Source: Physella acuta (taxonomy: Eukaryota > Mollusca > Gastropoda > Physidae). Taken from it: a stretch of 64,000 nucleotides of DNA. This document shows, in pieces, positions 1 to 13,200 of the stretch. A program made the position numbers and the translations under genes. The stretch spans positions 806,001-870,000 of the forward strand of contig NW_026732021.1 in NCBI RefSeq assembly GCF_028476545.1. The letters are read 5' to 3'. Each line of letters begins with the position of its first letter. Positions within the stretch are counted from its first letter, which is position 1. The notes under the pieces were generated by a model. That model saw only the letters and a program-made list of their open reading frames with translations, was not told the origin of the DNA and made no database searches.

Positions 1-170
1 ATGGTTAGTTTTTCATTACATTTATATTTAGGCAAACCCTTTTTAAAGTGCCAAGTAAATTTTCACATTTAAATACTTATAGTAATATGTCAATTATGTG
101 ATTAAAAAAACCTCTTTTACTTTTAAACCTCTGTGCACAAAACTACATATATTTACATTAATGTGTATTT
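1..170. other. AT-rich intronic sequence upstream of first visible CFAP92 exon
   Basis: This AT-rich stretch has no coding potential that I can recognise. It opens with ATG followed by GTTAGT, which could be the end of an exon and a donor site, but the window edge prevents a test. I treat it as CFAP92 intron. Confidence 0.4.
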
Positions 171-818
171 ATTATCAAATGTTATTGAAAATTGAAATAA
201 ATATTTATTATCAAATGGAAAATTGAAATATTTATTATCCAATGTTATGGAAAATTGAAATATTTATTATCCAATGTTATGGAAAATTGAAATATTTATT
301 TATTTATTTTCAAATGTTATGGAAAATTGAAATATTTATTATCAAATGTTATGGAAAATTGAAATATTTATTATCAAATGTTATGGAAAATTGAAATATT
401 TATTATCAAATGTTATGGAAAATTGAAATATTTATTATCAAATGTTATGGAAAATTGAAATATTTATTATCAAATGTTATGGAAAATTGAAATATTTATT
501 ATCAAATGTTATGGAAAATTGAAATATTTATTATCAAATGTTATGGAAAATTGAAATATTTATTATCAAATGTTATGGAAAATTGAAATATTTATTATCA
601 AATGTTATGGAAAATTGAAATATTTATTATCAAATGTTATGGAAAATTGAAATATTTATTATCAAATGTTATGGAAAATTGAAATATTTATTATCAAATG
701 TTATGGAAAATTGAAATATTTATTATCAAATGTTATGGAAAATTGAAATATTTATTATCAAATGTTATGGAAAATTGAAATATTTATTATCAAATGTTAT
801 GGAAAATTGAAATATTCA
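171..818. repeat. 32-bp minisatellite, about 20 copies
   Basis: The unit reads approximately TTATCAAATGTTATGG followed by AAAATTGAAATATTTA. It is nearly perfect through the middle and more degenerate at the left end, where copies have CCAATG instead of CAAATG or length changes. It stops about 25 bp before the acceptor of the exon at 844. It is one of several arrays in this window that sit against a splice site. Confidence 0.95.
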
Positions 819-843
819 CACAACTATTCTAAACACAGCTCAG

Positions 844-3800
844 GACACAGCTAATCAAATTGCCCCCTCTGCAAACACCAAACAATTGGTGGCTGTTCCA
901 ACTAAAGAGAAACTGACAGGAAAGTAAGTTTGTCTCCACAACCTGTTTCTAAATATTGCAGCATTTATCTGATCATAAATCATGCACTGTGTTTATTTGT
1001 TGAACTAATGTTTGAAGTTTGTTTAAAAAATACAGATCTCAACTTCAACTAATTCAAGAATTTATTCATCAGGTCTTTTGATCATTTGAGCCAATTAGCA
1101 GGATCACCCAGAAAGACATCTCCTGAGAAGAAAAAGAAAAATAATGCACCAGGAGCTGGTAATATTGTCTTGTCAAATTGTCATTCCAATTTTTTAGATT
1201 GTACAAACTTTTGTTGTAAATTATCTTGTACGTTGTTTATGTTTTTCTACATTTCCTTATGTTGTATTAGGGTTTTCTTGTCAAATGTTTTGGTGTAAAA
1301 CTTCCCTATGTTGTTAAGTTTCCATGTACATTTTCTTGTGGTGTACATAAATATGTTGTAATATATTTTTTCTATATCTAGTTATCTTGTCATTATAGTG
1401 TACTATATAAAGTTGTAAATTTGTCTTGTTAAATAGTCTATTTTATTTTTCTGGTGTCATTTCAAGTTATTTTTGTCTTTAATGGTTCAGATGGTAATAC
1501 TTGTGATTTTTTTCTTTAATGGTGCAGATGGTAATACTTCTGATTTTTGTCTTTAATGGTGCAGATGGTTATACTTGTGATTTTTGTCTTTAATGGTGCA
1601 GATGGTAATACTTGAGATTTTTGTCTTTAATGGTGCAGATGGTAATACCTCTGATTTTAGTCTTTAATGGTGCAGATGGTAATACTTCTGATTTTTGTCT
1701 TTAATGGTGCAGATGGTTATACTTCTGATTTTTGTCTTTAATGGTGCAGATGGTAATACTTGTGATTTTTTTCTTCAATGGTGCAGATGGTAATACTTCT
1801 GATTTTTGTCTTTAATGGTGCAGATGGTAATACTTGTGATTTTTTGTCTTTAATGGTGCAGATGGTAATATTTCTGATTTTTGTCTTTAATGGTGCAGAT
1901 GGTAATACTTGTGATTTTTATCTTTAATGGTGCAGATGGTAATACTTCTGATTTTTGTCTTTAATGGTGCAGATGGTTATACCTGTGATTTTTTGTGTTC
2001 AGGAAAACCTGCTGTTAAAGAGGACAAAGATACCAAGAAACAGCAGTCAGAACTGGCCAAGCAACTGGCAGAGAACATAAAGAAACATGGTTTATGCATG
2101 ATCCCCTTGAGGCTAGCTCATCTCTTTTCAGGTATTTGCTGAGTCACGACCTTGACATGTAGACCTGAATCATTTCTTAGGTTTAATATATGCAACCTTA
2201 ATCCTGTCTTTAGTATAATCTCTATATCCTTAATCCCATCTTAATCTCTCTGCCCCAAATCCTTTCTTTAATTTAATCTATGTACCCTTAATCCTGTCTT
2301 TAGTATAGATTTTATTTGACTGTCAATGTTTAATATACTGATAATTAAACAAAGAAGATTATACATAAACGTGAATTTTATGTAATTATAATTTTCATTT
2401 TGATGATATGCAATAGTCATAATATTTTTTAAATAGATAGACTGCCCACTGTTAAATTTGAGCTCTCCTTTTTCTAGATCATAAGGTTGTTACAAGTCGT
2501 CTAGAGAATCCAATAGTTGGTATCGAGGACATGTTTCTTGGTGTGTCTGTCAACATCCCACTTTTGTCAGCTCAGATTAAAGAAGAGCTCAACCCAATGA
2601 TGATCAAGATACAAAGTGCTACCTGCCTTCCTGATACTCCTCTGTCATTTGAGGATTTGAGAACTAAGTGAATAGCTCTTCATAAATAAAATATAAATAA
2701 TTTCTTTAAAAAGATTTAAAATGATTCCTAAATTTGTACTAATGTGTATCTATACATGTAAGATAAAATGTTTGCATTCATTATATTTTTTTTAATATAG
2801 ATGTCGGCCTGCATATTGCCGTTACAAATTTTTTAAAGAAACATGACATATTATTATATTTTTCTATATAGATGTCAGCCTGCATATTGCCGTTACAAAT
2901 TTTTTAAAGAAGCCGAGCATGACACATCTGGCAAGCAACAGAACAAGAACATTTACTGGGAGGACACTAACATTGTTCTCTTAGGTAGGTATTATATAAA
3001 CAACCTACCTAGAGATTGTCAAAGTAATTATAATCTATATTTCATAAAGAGTTCATCTTTTCTCTATTAATTTAAACCTTTACTTGTCTGTTATTCTTCA
3101 ATAGAATCTGAAATATTTCATTACTTTTCTTCCATATATTTTAAGACAAGACTTCTAAGTTTCTTTAGATGATTGCTATAAATCTCAAAGTCGAATTTTT
3201 TTTTTAAACTTAAAACTTATCCTTTCAGCTTTTTCCTCACGCTATTTTAAATTAAATAAATATTGTTTTTAAAATGTTATTATAGGTACGATGGAGCCAT
3301 GTGCACTGAGAGAGTATTTAAATGGTCCTCCTATGATCATTGAACTCCATGATCGTGACCGTAAGCCTGAAGCTGTCGCCCTGAAACCAACTCTCTTTGG
3401 AGATGATTTAGAAGATGAGAAAATTGCTAATGTCGGAACTGTAGAAAGTATGAAGTTACTTGATAAATTAACTTTTTTTTAGTATAGATTATCTCCCAAT
3501 AGTAACATCAAAACAAACTTTGTAATGTCTTAAGTACATTATTAATAGTTAATATCAGCTATTATGCTTTAACACAAACTTTGTTATGGTTTAAGGAGAT
3601 AAATAATAGTTTGTATCAACCAAATGTATAATGGTATATTTTGTGGTTAAAAGAAACAACAGGTGTCTTTTCAATATTTCTTTTCTTTTCATCCTAAGGC
3701 AGGCGAACACTTCACAACCCTTTTTCTGGTCGAGATAAACCCTGGGATCCCTATGGGGTAGCCAAGCTGGACCTATCAGAGCTTCTTCTGGGCCATCGCT

Positions 3801-6800
3801 TCCTTGAACTGAAGATTCCCATCCATAACTGCCCTCTTCCAGACATACTAGGATCTGATAAAAATTATTCCGGAAAGTTAATTGGAGTTCCTGGAGCAGT
3901 TGATGGTCCAGGTAATGAATGAATTCATCTTAAAAATAGATGTGGTTATATGACAAAATATCTCAAAGACTAAATATCTCAGATAAAATGATAAGGTAAT
4001 CTCTTTTAAAAAACTATATACAGTACCAAGTTAAATTTTTTAATCAAAACAACCAATTAGTAATTTACAAAATATATAGTATTTGATTTGCCTACAACAT
4101 TTTGTTGTCCTTGCTGTTGTTCTGAAGAAATTGTTTATAAATTTTTCAGTTGACCGTCCACTAAGTGCTGGCCATTACTTGGAAAATGGGTCCATGTTGA
4201 AGGTGCAAATAGAACTAGCAGAGGCCCTCATTACACCAGCTGCACTGGCAGCTAAAGAACACATTCCTACTTCTATAGAGGTCAGTCTAGTACATTCCTA
4301 CTTCTATAAAGGTCAGTCTTGTACATTTCTACTTCTATAGGCAATCAAAATAACATGCAATGTGATTACAAAACATTCCTACTTCTATAGGGGTAAGTCT
4401 AAATAACATGTATTGTGATTCAAAAGCTTTTGCAAGTCTATTAAAATAGAGTAAACCAAAAAGAGACCAGCTGATATCTCCTTTATAAAACTAAGATAAT
4501 ATAATGGGGATTATACAATAGACAGGGAGGGGAAGTCATGAGTTCTACTATTTCTTATGACTGTGTCAGAGCACACACAAAAACAATGGTTACATTATTA
4601 TTTCAACTTGATTATTGTTTTATTTTGGTTATACTTCAAGCTCAACACAGAATTATATTGTATTGTCATTTAGACACATTGCTGCATTAGAGCACCCATG
4701 GCAGTAATAACAGTCTAAATTCATTACTTTTCACTAAAAATAATTTAATAGATACATTGATAAAAATCGTTACCTTTTCTTTGGTGGTCCAGAAAAGTAT
4801 TCACTTCATTTTCCATGTTCATGGGGGAATTGAAATAAAATAATTAAAATTAGTCTACTACCTTGAGCAAAATTAAAATGTAACTCCAAAAAGAATTCCT
4901 ACTCAATAAAATTGTTTAAGCTGTTAAATCTGTAATTTCAGTTTTATTAATTTCTTTTCAGTGTCCTTTTAGCAGGATTATTTATGAGTTTGATTACAAT
5001 AATATTGAAATGCTGCAAAGTTTGCAAACTCTGATTATGAGTTTCAATGCCAAAGCATTAGATCTGGATGCACTGCCCCAGCATGTGATTGATGCTGCCT
5101 TGTCAACATATAAGCTTTCAGTGTAAGTATTATTGTAGAACTGTTATAACAATGACAATTTAAAAGAAAATTAAAATATTGCCTTGTTTTAAACTAAGAA
5201 AATCTTACTTTTGAATTTCTTCAGGGTGCAGCAGTGCAGCTTAGACCTTGACATTGTGACTGGATTTCATGTCCTGGATGGTGAAAGGCATATTTTTGTC
5301 CTGGAAGGTTTGAGAGATAAGGCTATCTGCGTCATATGGGATACTCTCCCACAAGGACTGGGTAGGTTTCTGCCTTTGGCTTGCATTAACGTTAATTGAA
5401 CTTGTAAACAAAAAATAATTTTGAATTTTTAAAAATGATTTTAAAATATTAAATTATCTTATAAATTAATCCATAAAAAAGTAAAATTATCATCCAATTT
5501 TTTAAGTGATGCTTTTATTCTTTATTAATCAATCATGTTTTTACTCTTTCTATACAGATGTTAAAGTGTTGTATAATTCAAATTTGAGCTTTAGTAAGCG
5601 GCTATATGGCCTGTTGGATGTTGACTTGTGCAGAATTAAACTGCATGAACCTTTAAGTATGATAGTCCAACAGCCTCTGCTCTACATTAGGGACATGGTG
5701 TTTAAACCCTGCTTTGAGGCTCTCATCAAGCTGGATCAGGTGACTGATTTGAATTAAACAATAAACATCAAAAACACACCACTACAAATAAACCATCATA
5801 AACACTTGGCCAATTGTAAATATGCACCTGAAAATTTTTGGCAAATGTGAAATTTTTAAAAAATTAATAAAATATGCCCAGGAATTAAAATGGCTAAAAG
5901 ATTATATTTTGTTCTTAGTCCAATAATGAAAATGACTAAAAGATCATAATATTTTGTTCTAACCTTGTCCAGCAATGAAAATGACTAAAAGATCATAATA
6001 TTTTGTTCTAACTTTGTGTAAAGCCTTTGGGCTGGTTTCACTCTTCAGTTGCTAAAGCTTGAATTAAAAAATTATAAATAACATTTCAATGTATTGTTAC
6101 ATTAACTTTTCTGTATTCATATCAATTTAGCTTCCATGTTTTTAAGTATTCATATTTTCATGATCAGATCTGTAAAGTGAATAAAATGACAGAGGTTGTT
6201 AAATGTGATCTTTTCCCTACACCTGAAATGGTTGTGTCAATGAGTAGGGAGTTTGGTGTGCCATTCACACAGAAAGATTTTGATGGCAAGTACACTTTTA
6301 TTGTCTACTTTCACAAGTACACCTTCACTGTCTACTTTCACAAGTACACTTTTATTGTCTACTTTCACAAGTACACCTTCACTGTCTACTTTCACAAGTA
6401 CACCTTCACTGTCTACTTTCACAAGTACACCTACACTGTCTACTTTCACAAGTACACCTTCACTGTCTACTTTCACAAGTACACCTTCACTGTCTACTTT
6501 CACAAGTACACCTTCACTGTCTACTTTCACAAGTACACTTTTATTGTCTACTTTCACAAGTACACCTTCACTGTCTACTTTCACAAGTACACCTTCACTG
6601 TCTACTTTCACAAGTACACCTTCACTGTCTACTTTCACAAGTATATTGTTTGTCTTCAAACATGACACAATGTGATTTCTCTCCTCCAATCATTCCAGAC
6701 CTTATTCTTACAGTATTTGACCTTTGACCTTTCTTGTAGATTTGCACTCCTCTGTGCAGCAGAAAACAGATGAAACATTTTATCACCAAAGACCTTACAA

Positions 6801-9800
6801 GCCTGATCCAAGTCGAGCCTGGACACCAATTGACAATTTCAACCAAAAATACATCGAGCAACTCAAAGCTGAAAGAAAATCACATGATTTCCTGCAGGAA
6901 AATATTGTAAGTCTATTTTTTGTGTGAGTAGACTAAATAATTCACATTAGCATGCCCAGATCATTGTATATACTAGCCAAACAGTGGTTTTATGTCTAAA
7001 AACTAAGATATGAAATCAGAATTCTGTATACTGAAATGAAATCATTATCTGGCAACATTAATGACTATTTATAACACCTTTGAGAATAAATAGCAGCTCC
7101 AGTTCCTTGAGAATTCTTGCCAGTTTTTGGTTTTGCTTGCAGGATGAAGTGCACCAAAAAAGTCTGGCCAGTGCTGCTAGAAAGGAAAAGAAACTGGTGC
7201 TGTCTGTGAATGTGGACCCTGCATACAACTACAGCACCCAGCACTTGAACAGTGGGGCACTGGCAGCAGAAGAGTTGAGGCAGTATTTAATGAAGCAAGA
7301 TCCCACTGCTAGGTCAATACCTTCATCTTTTTAAACAAGACTTTCATCCTTCATTTTGTGTGGCAGATAGCATTAAAAAAATATGGGCATGTGTTTAGGT
7401 GAATCCATCAATATAGGCCTACTAATCATTTAGGCCCATCCATCTACATACTTAAATCTAATATAGCAGTTTTAAAAATATCATCTTCAATTGACTTGAG
7501 TAAAGTTACACTTTTGAGCCAGGCAAATCTACGTAGCAGGTGAAGTAGAGTTCACCTGTTTCTGAGACCTAGGCATATCAATGGATAATGTTGTCAAAAC
7601 TATATCCAACCACCTTTATTTTCCTTTACCTTGAGTTAACTCACTAGTGATAAAAAAGTACCACATTTTAATAGTAAAAGGTAAACATTTTCCAGGTACG
7701 CATACAATGAGGAATACCTGTCAGGCATGGTGTGTCCAGTTGATTTAGAACAAGAGCAAAAGAAACAAAAAGCTGCAAGTAAAGCCAAGTGGAGGACAGA
7801 AAATGGCTGGATCTTTCCTGGGATGAAAAGTATGAAGGAGATGAATGTCCACCCACAACGTCCGAACTCTGCTAGAGTAGAGGAACTCAGAGAGGTAATA
7901 AAAAGTCATCAGCTACATTTTGTTGTGAGTTCAACAGCTACATCATATCGTTGTAGATTTGTTTGTACATCAACTACAACATATTGTTGGAGATTTGTTG
8001 TGTGTTCATCAGCTACATCATATTGTTGGAGATTTGTTTGTACATCAGCCACATCATATTTTTGTAGATTTGTTGTGTTCATTAACAACAACATATTGTT
8101 GGAGATTTGTTGTATGTTCATGTACATGATATCGTTGTAGATTTGTTGTGTGTTTTTGTACATCAGCCACATCATATTGTTGTAGATTTGTTGTGTGTTT
8201 GTGTATATCAGCAACATCATATTGTTGTAGATTTGTTGTGTGTTTGTGTATATCAGCAACATTGTATTGTTGTAGATTTGTTGTGTTTTTATACATCAGC
8301 TATATCATATTGTTGTAGATTTGTTGTGTTTTCATGTACACAATGTTATCAATTTGTTCAATGTTTTACTGAAAATTTCCTTCCTACATTAATGTGAAAT
8401 ATTTACAATTAATAGAGAATATTTTTCTTTTTAATTTCAGGAATGGATGGAAAATGCATTCCATTCAAATATCTTTAAATCCCCAATTGACCGAGGTCGT
8501 TACCCCTGGTCTAAAAGACATGAAGACCTGGAACTGTACAGCAAACCACCCCCTGGGTTTGGCAACCATGAGCACATATCAATGAATCTGCCTTGGCTTC
8601 AAGAAGCTCATGACAAACAAGATTTTTGGTTCAAGTACATCACACTCATTCATGTCATAGTGTTCTATTTTAAATATTGAATAACATTCTCCGTCTTATA
8701 TTTTATTTGTTAGTTTTTCATCAGCTATATTTGATGCCTGATTTTTCTTGTCTTGTTTGAAGGGAATATGTCAAGTGGAAATCTCGTCTGGTGGTCGATG
8801 ATGTTGAGTTCCATTGTCACCGTGTGCTGCCTGCAACAGAGATGACAATGCAAGGATTCAAGTCCAGCAATCAGTTAGATCGTCTAAAGGGCCTGCTCAA
8901 AGATCCTGTCATGTGAGATTTAAAATTTATATAAATCATATTTATCATAATAAACTGGCATAATAAGTTGGCTCAGCACTTTAAGTAAACAGATTTTTTA
9001 TAGAACAAATTCTATTTATTAATTCAATGCTAACAGTTTTTTAAAATCTTATTTCAAATATATTCTTTTCCTAAGATATCACTTTCCAAATTTAAATTTG
9101 AGAATTGCTCATTGGTAACTTAAAAATATACTTTGACTGCTCAGGAAACTAAAAAAATATGCATCAGATGCCAATGAGATTCCGCCTTTAGCTGTCGTGA
9201 ATGACCCTCTAGTAGACACAGTTGCTCGCCAGAAAGGAGTTGAGCTCCGCCCAGCTATACCTGCGGGCTTTAAAGCTGAGTTTAATGGATACAAGCCAGG
9301 AGATGGACCTGAGTCCTACCAGAACCCAAAAAATCAAGTCCCATGCTTTAACTATGAACATGAAAAGTTTAAGAAGTTGAGAGGCCAAGATTTCAAGTAT
9401 GTGGGACAAAATCATTTCTAATTTTTTTTAAATAACAAAACAAATGTAGATTTTATTAAACAATTCTGAGTCAGTTGTAAACTGTTTAATTATTAATGAC
9501 TCAAAATCCCAATTTTATAAATCATGGTTTTCTGTTTAAAATCCCAGAATTTTAGGTTTGGTTGTTTTTATTTTGTGTGTGTTGTGTGATTTAAATTGTT
9601 TTTGTTTGGGTTGGGAGATGGGCTGGGTTGAGCGGTGTTAGCCTGTGTAATATGGGGGGCTACTCTACTAATATATTTTATGAGAATACTGGTCATACAA
9701 CAGGCTTATGGTATAGTTTAGACATGATTTGTTTGAACTTTTCTTTATTCTCCAGTGTTTATCACATGAACAGAAGCAAGTTCAGCCACCGCCCGATACA

Positions 9801-10125
9801 TAGCTTGAGGCCTGAGGAGAGAAACAATCATTTATTTCCATTCTCTCTAGTGTCATGGAATCATTACTCTCAACCACTTCCTGATTTGGTTCAAAGGTCA
9901 CACACAGTCGGACCTTGGCTTAACTCCTCGGGACACAATCAGACGTCATCATCATCCAACAAAATCAATTCAGAAACTTTGCTGTCAGTACCTCACCTGT
10001 CAGTACCTCACCTGTCAGTACCTCACCTGTCAGTACCTCACCTGACAGACACGCCAGGACCCTCCAGTCTGGAAGTAAATCACCCCTCACTTTCCCTGCA
10101 ACACCAGACATCTGTCATGGCATAG
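844..10125 (+). CDS. CFAP92: CFAP92 (KIAA1257-like) cilia- and flagella-associated protein, 3' part of gene
   Basis: Exons: 844-923, 1073-1158, 2003-2131, 2478-2667, 2872-2984, 3286-3447, 3699-3911, 4150-4280, 4962-5122, 5225-5361, 5558-5739, 6168-6285, 6740-6906, 7143-7312, 7696-7894, 8441-8634, 8763-8912, 9145-9396, 9756-10125 (stop TAG). They sum to 3204 bases, 1067 residues, with phase kept throughout. The 5' exons lie before the window. The call rests on collinear matches to human CFAP92/KIAA1257 as I remember it: [60 protein letters not shown], and [15 protein letters not shown]. The family is linked to cilia and flagella; its molecular role is not established. The tail has four tandem SVPHL copies. 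The intron after 6285 appears to use a GC donor (G|GCAAGT), the only choice that preserves the frame into 6740. Several introns carry minisatellites touching the splice sites. Confidence 0.85.
1475..1995. repeat. 37-bp minisatellite ending at a CFAP92 acceptor, about 14 copies
   Basis: The unit is approximately ATGGTGCAGATGGTAATACT followed by TCTGATTTTTGTCTTTA. Each unit contains a pyrimidine-rich run and a GCAG, so it resembles a 3' splice site. The last unit grades directly into the true acceptor (TTTTTTGTGTTCAG) of the exon at 2003. Confidence 0.93.
2801..2846 (+). repeat. Partial duplicate of a CFAP92 exon start with its acceptor
   Basis: A 46-base copy of the start of the exon at 2872, including the preceding TATAG acceptor, lies 71 bases upstream of it. 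The copies differ at few positions (ATGTCGG versus ATGTCAG) until they diverge after AAAGAA. The upstream copy has no donor and runs into stops, so it looks like a decoy acceptor. Confidence 0.85.
4261..4400 (+). repeat. Tandem copies of a CFAP92 exon end and donor site
   Basis: The last 20 bases of the exon ending at 4280, with the donor GTCAGT, are repeated as ACATTCCTACTTCTATAAAG|GTCAGT, then as a shorter form without a donor, and once more about 55 bases on with GTAAGT. Two copies therefore keep a credible alternative donor downstream of the annotated one. Confidence 0.85.
6286..6650. repeat. 27-bp minisatellite starting at a GC donor, about 13.5 copies
   Basis: The unit is CAAGTACACCTTCACTGTCT followed by ACTTTCA. 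The length is a multiple of three and lacks stops in several frames, so it produces long open frames on both strands (for example YFHKYTFTV repeats). I read it as intron: the exon before it ends at 6285 and the next exon at 6740 continues the protein in phase. The first unit overlaps the G|GCAAGT donor, and each unit retains the CAAGTAC core. Confidence 0.93.
7906..8335. repeat. Variable minisatellite, about 40-45 bp per unit, after a CFAP92 donor
   Basis: Degenerate units share the core ACATCATATTGTTGTAGATT followed by TGTTGTG, separated by variable GTTTGTGTATATCAGC-like linkers. The array begins about 12 bases after the exon end at 7894 and runs almost to the next exon at 8441. It yields repetitive open frames on both strands that I do not regard as genes. 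Confidence 0.88.
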
Positions 10126-10171
10126 GAGAGGCCACATTGGGGATTATTAAAAGCTGAAGAAAATATTTTAA

Positions 10172-10243
10172 CAACACTTGTTAGCAACATTTGTTAGCAA
10201 CACTTGTTAGCAACATTTGTTAGCAACATTTGTTAGCAACATT
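10172..10243. repeat. 13-bp tandem repeat in CFAP92 3' UTR
   Basis: About five copies of CAACATTTGTTAG (some with ACTTG) lie between the stop codon and the poly(A) signal. Confidence 0.85.
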
Positions 10244-10245
10244 TA

Positions 10246-10251
10246 AATAAA
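10246..10251 (+). terminator. Poly(A) signal of CFAP92
   Basis: AATAAA lies 120 bases after the CFAP92 stop codon and is the first canonical signal downstream. Confidence 0.6.
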
Positions 10252-13200
10252 GAAAAAATACACTTATTAACATCTATTAAAAACACCACCATTTTAAATG
10301 ATTTAATCATTGAGCTAATTTAAATGTTGAAATAATGCTAACTTGTTATGATTTTTAGTATTAATAAAAATGTTTTTAAAATAATTCACATTATTAAGTA
10401 TGCCAAAACAATTAGTCAATGTGTCTTTACAGACTGAAGCTTTTTTTTTTTACCGATGATGTGTTTACATTATAATTGAACTGTGTGATTTTCTAAATAT
10501 TTACAAGCTTGTAGATATATAGCAATCTTTTTGTTTAAAACAACTATTCTTTTAAATAGTTATTTCTATTTTTTACAAGAATAATTTTTATATAAAGTCG
10601 ATATCCATTCCAATTTTTTAAGACCAGAAAGGATTGGAGATTTTGGCAAATTTCTATACTGTTTATCAGGTTATTTATTTGTTTCCTGCTGCCAAAAAAA
10701 CTGCTCTTGTCTGTGTTTCATGACAACTTTCATTTTTTGACAAATTTAAAATACAGAGTCACATTTCACCGATCTCTAAATCAAGTTTTCATATTGCCTT
10801 TAAAAAAACTGGAACAAACTAGAGTATGGAACAAACTATAGTCAAAATGGAAAAAAATATTTTAAAAACAAAATTTTGTACAGGTTTATGATTGAGGTCT
10901 CGTACCACATCAAAAAATGTGTCATTTTACATCCATACTACAAATTAAAACCCATAAAAAGTGATTCAGGCAAATTTTGAAAGACTGTGATGATATAAGC
11001 TAATGGTTACTTGCTACAACACTTAGGAAGGCCTATATTTTTAAAATGAAAGTGGTTTTTAAAAATCTGTGAAAATGCTGTGTTTGTAGAATACATGTTG
11101 TGTAAATATATTACCATGCATCCGTCCATCTTGCCGGGATGGTCCACCAAATCTGTGGTACAGATACTGCTGAACTGTATTATAAAACATTTTTATGGAA
11201 TTTTTCTCATTGTAAATATTTTTAAATGCTTGTATTTTTTACAGTTTATCTACCATTTAATCAGAACAAAATTAGAAGGAAAAAAAACAATGGTTTTAAA
11301 ACTGCTCATGTTGCATATTGTACTGTTTGTGATGGTTACAAAAACATTCCATTTTTCTACAAACAACTAGGTTCTAACTTGAATTTGCTGAAATACAATG
11401 TCACATTTTAAAATTAAATGTCAACATATCTCTTATATGATTGCTAATTTTTTTTAAGTAAAAAATCTTCAGTTGATGAAGATCAGGTAAAATGTTCTGT
11501 GGTTTGTCTCATTTCTGCTGGCCTTGAACTACTAACAAATATTTTGTTTACTAACTTTACATACATTGTTTGTCAACTACTGTGGTGTCCAGCCAACATC
11601 TGTTGTGAATGGTCTCCCTCCTTTTGGGGAGAGACAACCTATCTCATGTATCTTAGGTCAAACTTTCAAACATTTTACTCTCAGTAGTACCAAACTTCTG
11701 CTTTCTGTTGCCTACAGTAGAAGCTACAAATTAAATAAATAAATAATTAAATGTAATTTTATTTTTAATGGGAAAAAAGGCTGACTTTAAAACATGCTGA
11801 CATTTACAAGACTGAGGCAATAAAATAATTTAAAAACCCATCTCATATTTTTCAATGTTTTATTTATGTATAAATTCAAAGATGTCACCTCAAAGAATTC
11901 AATAATGATGTGATGTGTAATGATAACAAATGACATAAGAAAAGGACGTTTGTACACATGTGTGTAAGAATGTAATGAAATATAATAAAAAAAGGTAATA
12001 TGTACAATATTTACAAAGCAAGTGGCCAAAAATAAGAAACCATTATCCAATTTCTTCTAGTGAGAGCGCAATTTCACTAATATCATAACACTTGGCATGC
12101 AGAGGCTTCATATTTACATCAGAGTAATAATACAATTTTGTTTTTTTAATCAATGCATTAGCATAGGAAAAACTTCCCTGATAATACACAAAAATATCAC
12201 ATAGTTAGCACAACAGAGTATCTCTTTATGAAAGAGATAATCAGTTCCATTTGTTAATGTCAGTCATGATACGTCAAACATTTACATCTTTACAATGGAT
12301 TGAAATGTTTAGCATGGTATCTCCAATGTACATATAAACAACATCAGTCAACAAAAGGCAAATTGAAATAATAGAAATCACAGACATTTGCACAGATGAC
12401 AAACATGTTAAGTAGAAGAGGTCAAACATATTTTAACATCTCTGATCTAAGCTAGACTTGCTCAGAGAATGTTGGGACTGTATTTCCCTAATAGTACACT
12501 TCCTTAGCTGTATGCATGAGGAATACATGACTGTTTTGTTCAGTTGTTTGTATTTAAACATATCCTATTGTAAGTAGCAGAACTACTTGAGTGACTAGAA
12601 ACAGATGATAAAGACAGACTAACACTAACCTACACAACTTAAAACTGCATTTACTGCTATTTTTTTCCTTTCTAAATGTGAACAAGCCAAGCCAAAATAA
12701 ATGGATTTAAGAGAAATAACACCTGAAAATAACTGTCCCAAAGCTTCTTTATGTGAGATAATTAGTGTTTTAACCAACTGCTGTATGGACATGTGTTTTT
12801 GTATCTTGCAGTAATACTTGTACTAGCAATAAAAGGACCAATGTTGGCCAGAGGGGAATGTGCTATATTATAAAAACAGATGTTTGGAAATGAAAAGAAT
12901 TTTTCACAACTTACTTTAACAGGATGTAGAGAAAAAAAGTGCCTTAGATGTTACAGAGCTTACAAATCTAGAATAAACAAGGCATGACAAGTTACCATAT
13001 GCACCATTTTACAACTTTTAATGGCAAAGCCAGTTGACACAATGAAACCTTTCAAAATACAATCTAGTTCGAAACATCAAAAAATTGTGTTCAAAGGGTT
13101 TTTCCAATTAATAAATCATACAAGTACACATTCAAATACACATATTTGTTCAAAATGCTGAAGTTTACTGCCCCCCTCCCCTCCTAAAGCCAAATGTGCA

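Noticed and set aside
6177-6689. Open frames of 140-162 codons on both strands
   Set aside because: They arise from the 27-bp tandem repeat, whose length is a multiple of three and which lacks stops. Phase from neighbouring exons places the array in an intron.
11080-11690. Open frames of 60-96 codons after CFAP92
   Set aside because: AT-driven hydrophobic peptides with no homology visible and no splice support.
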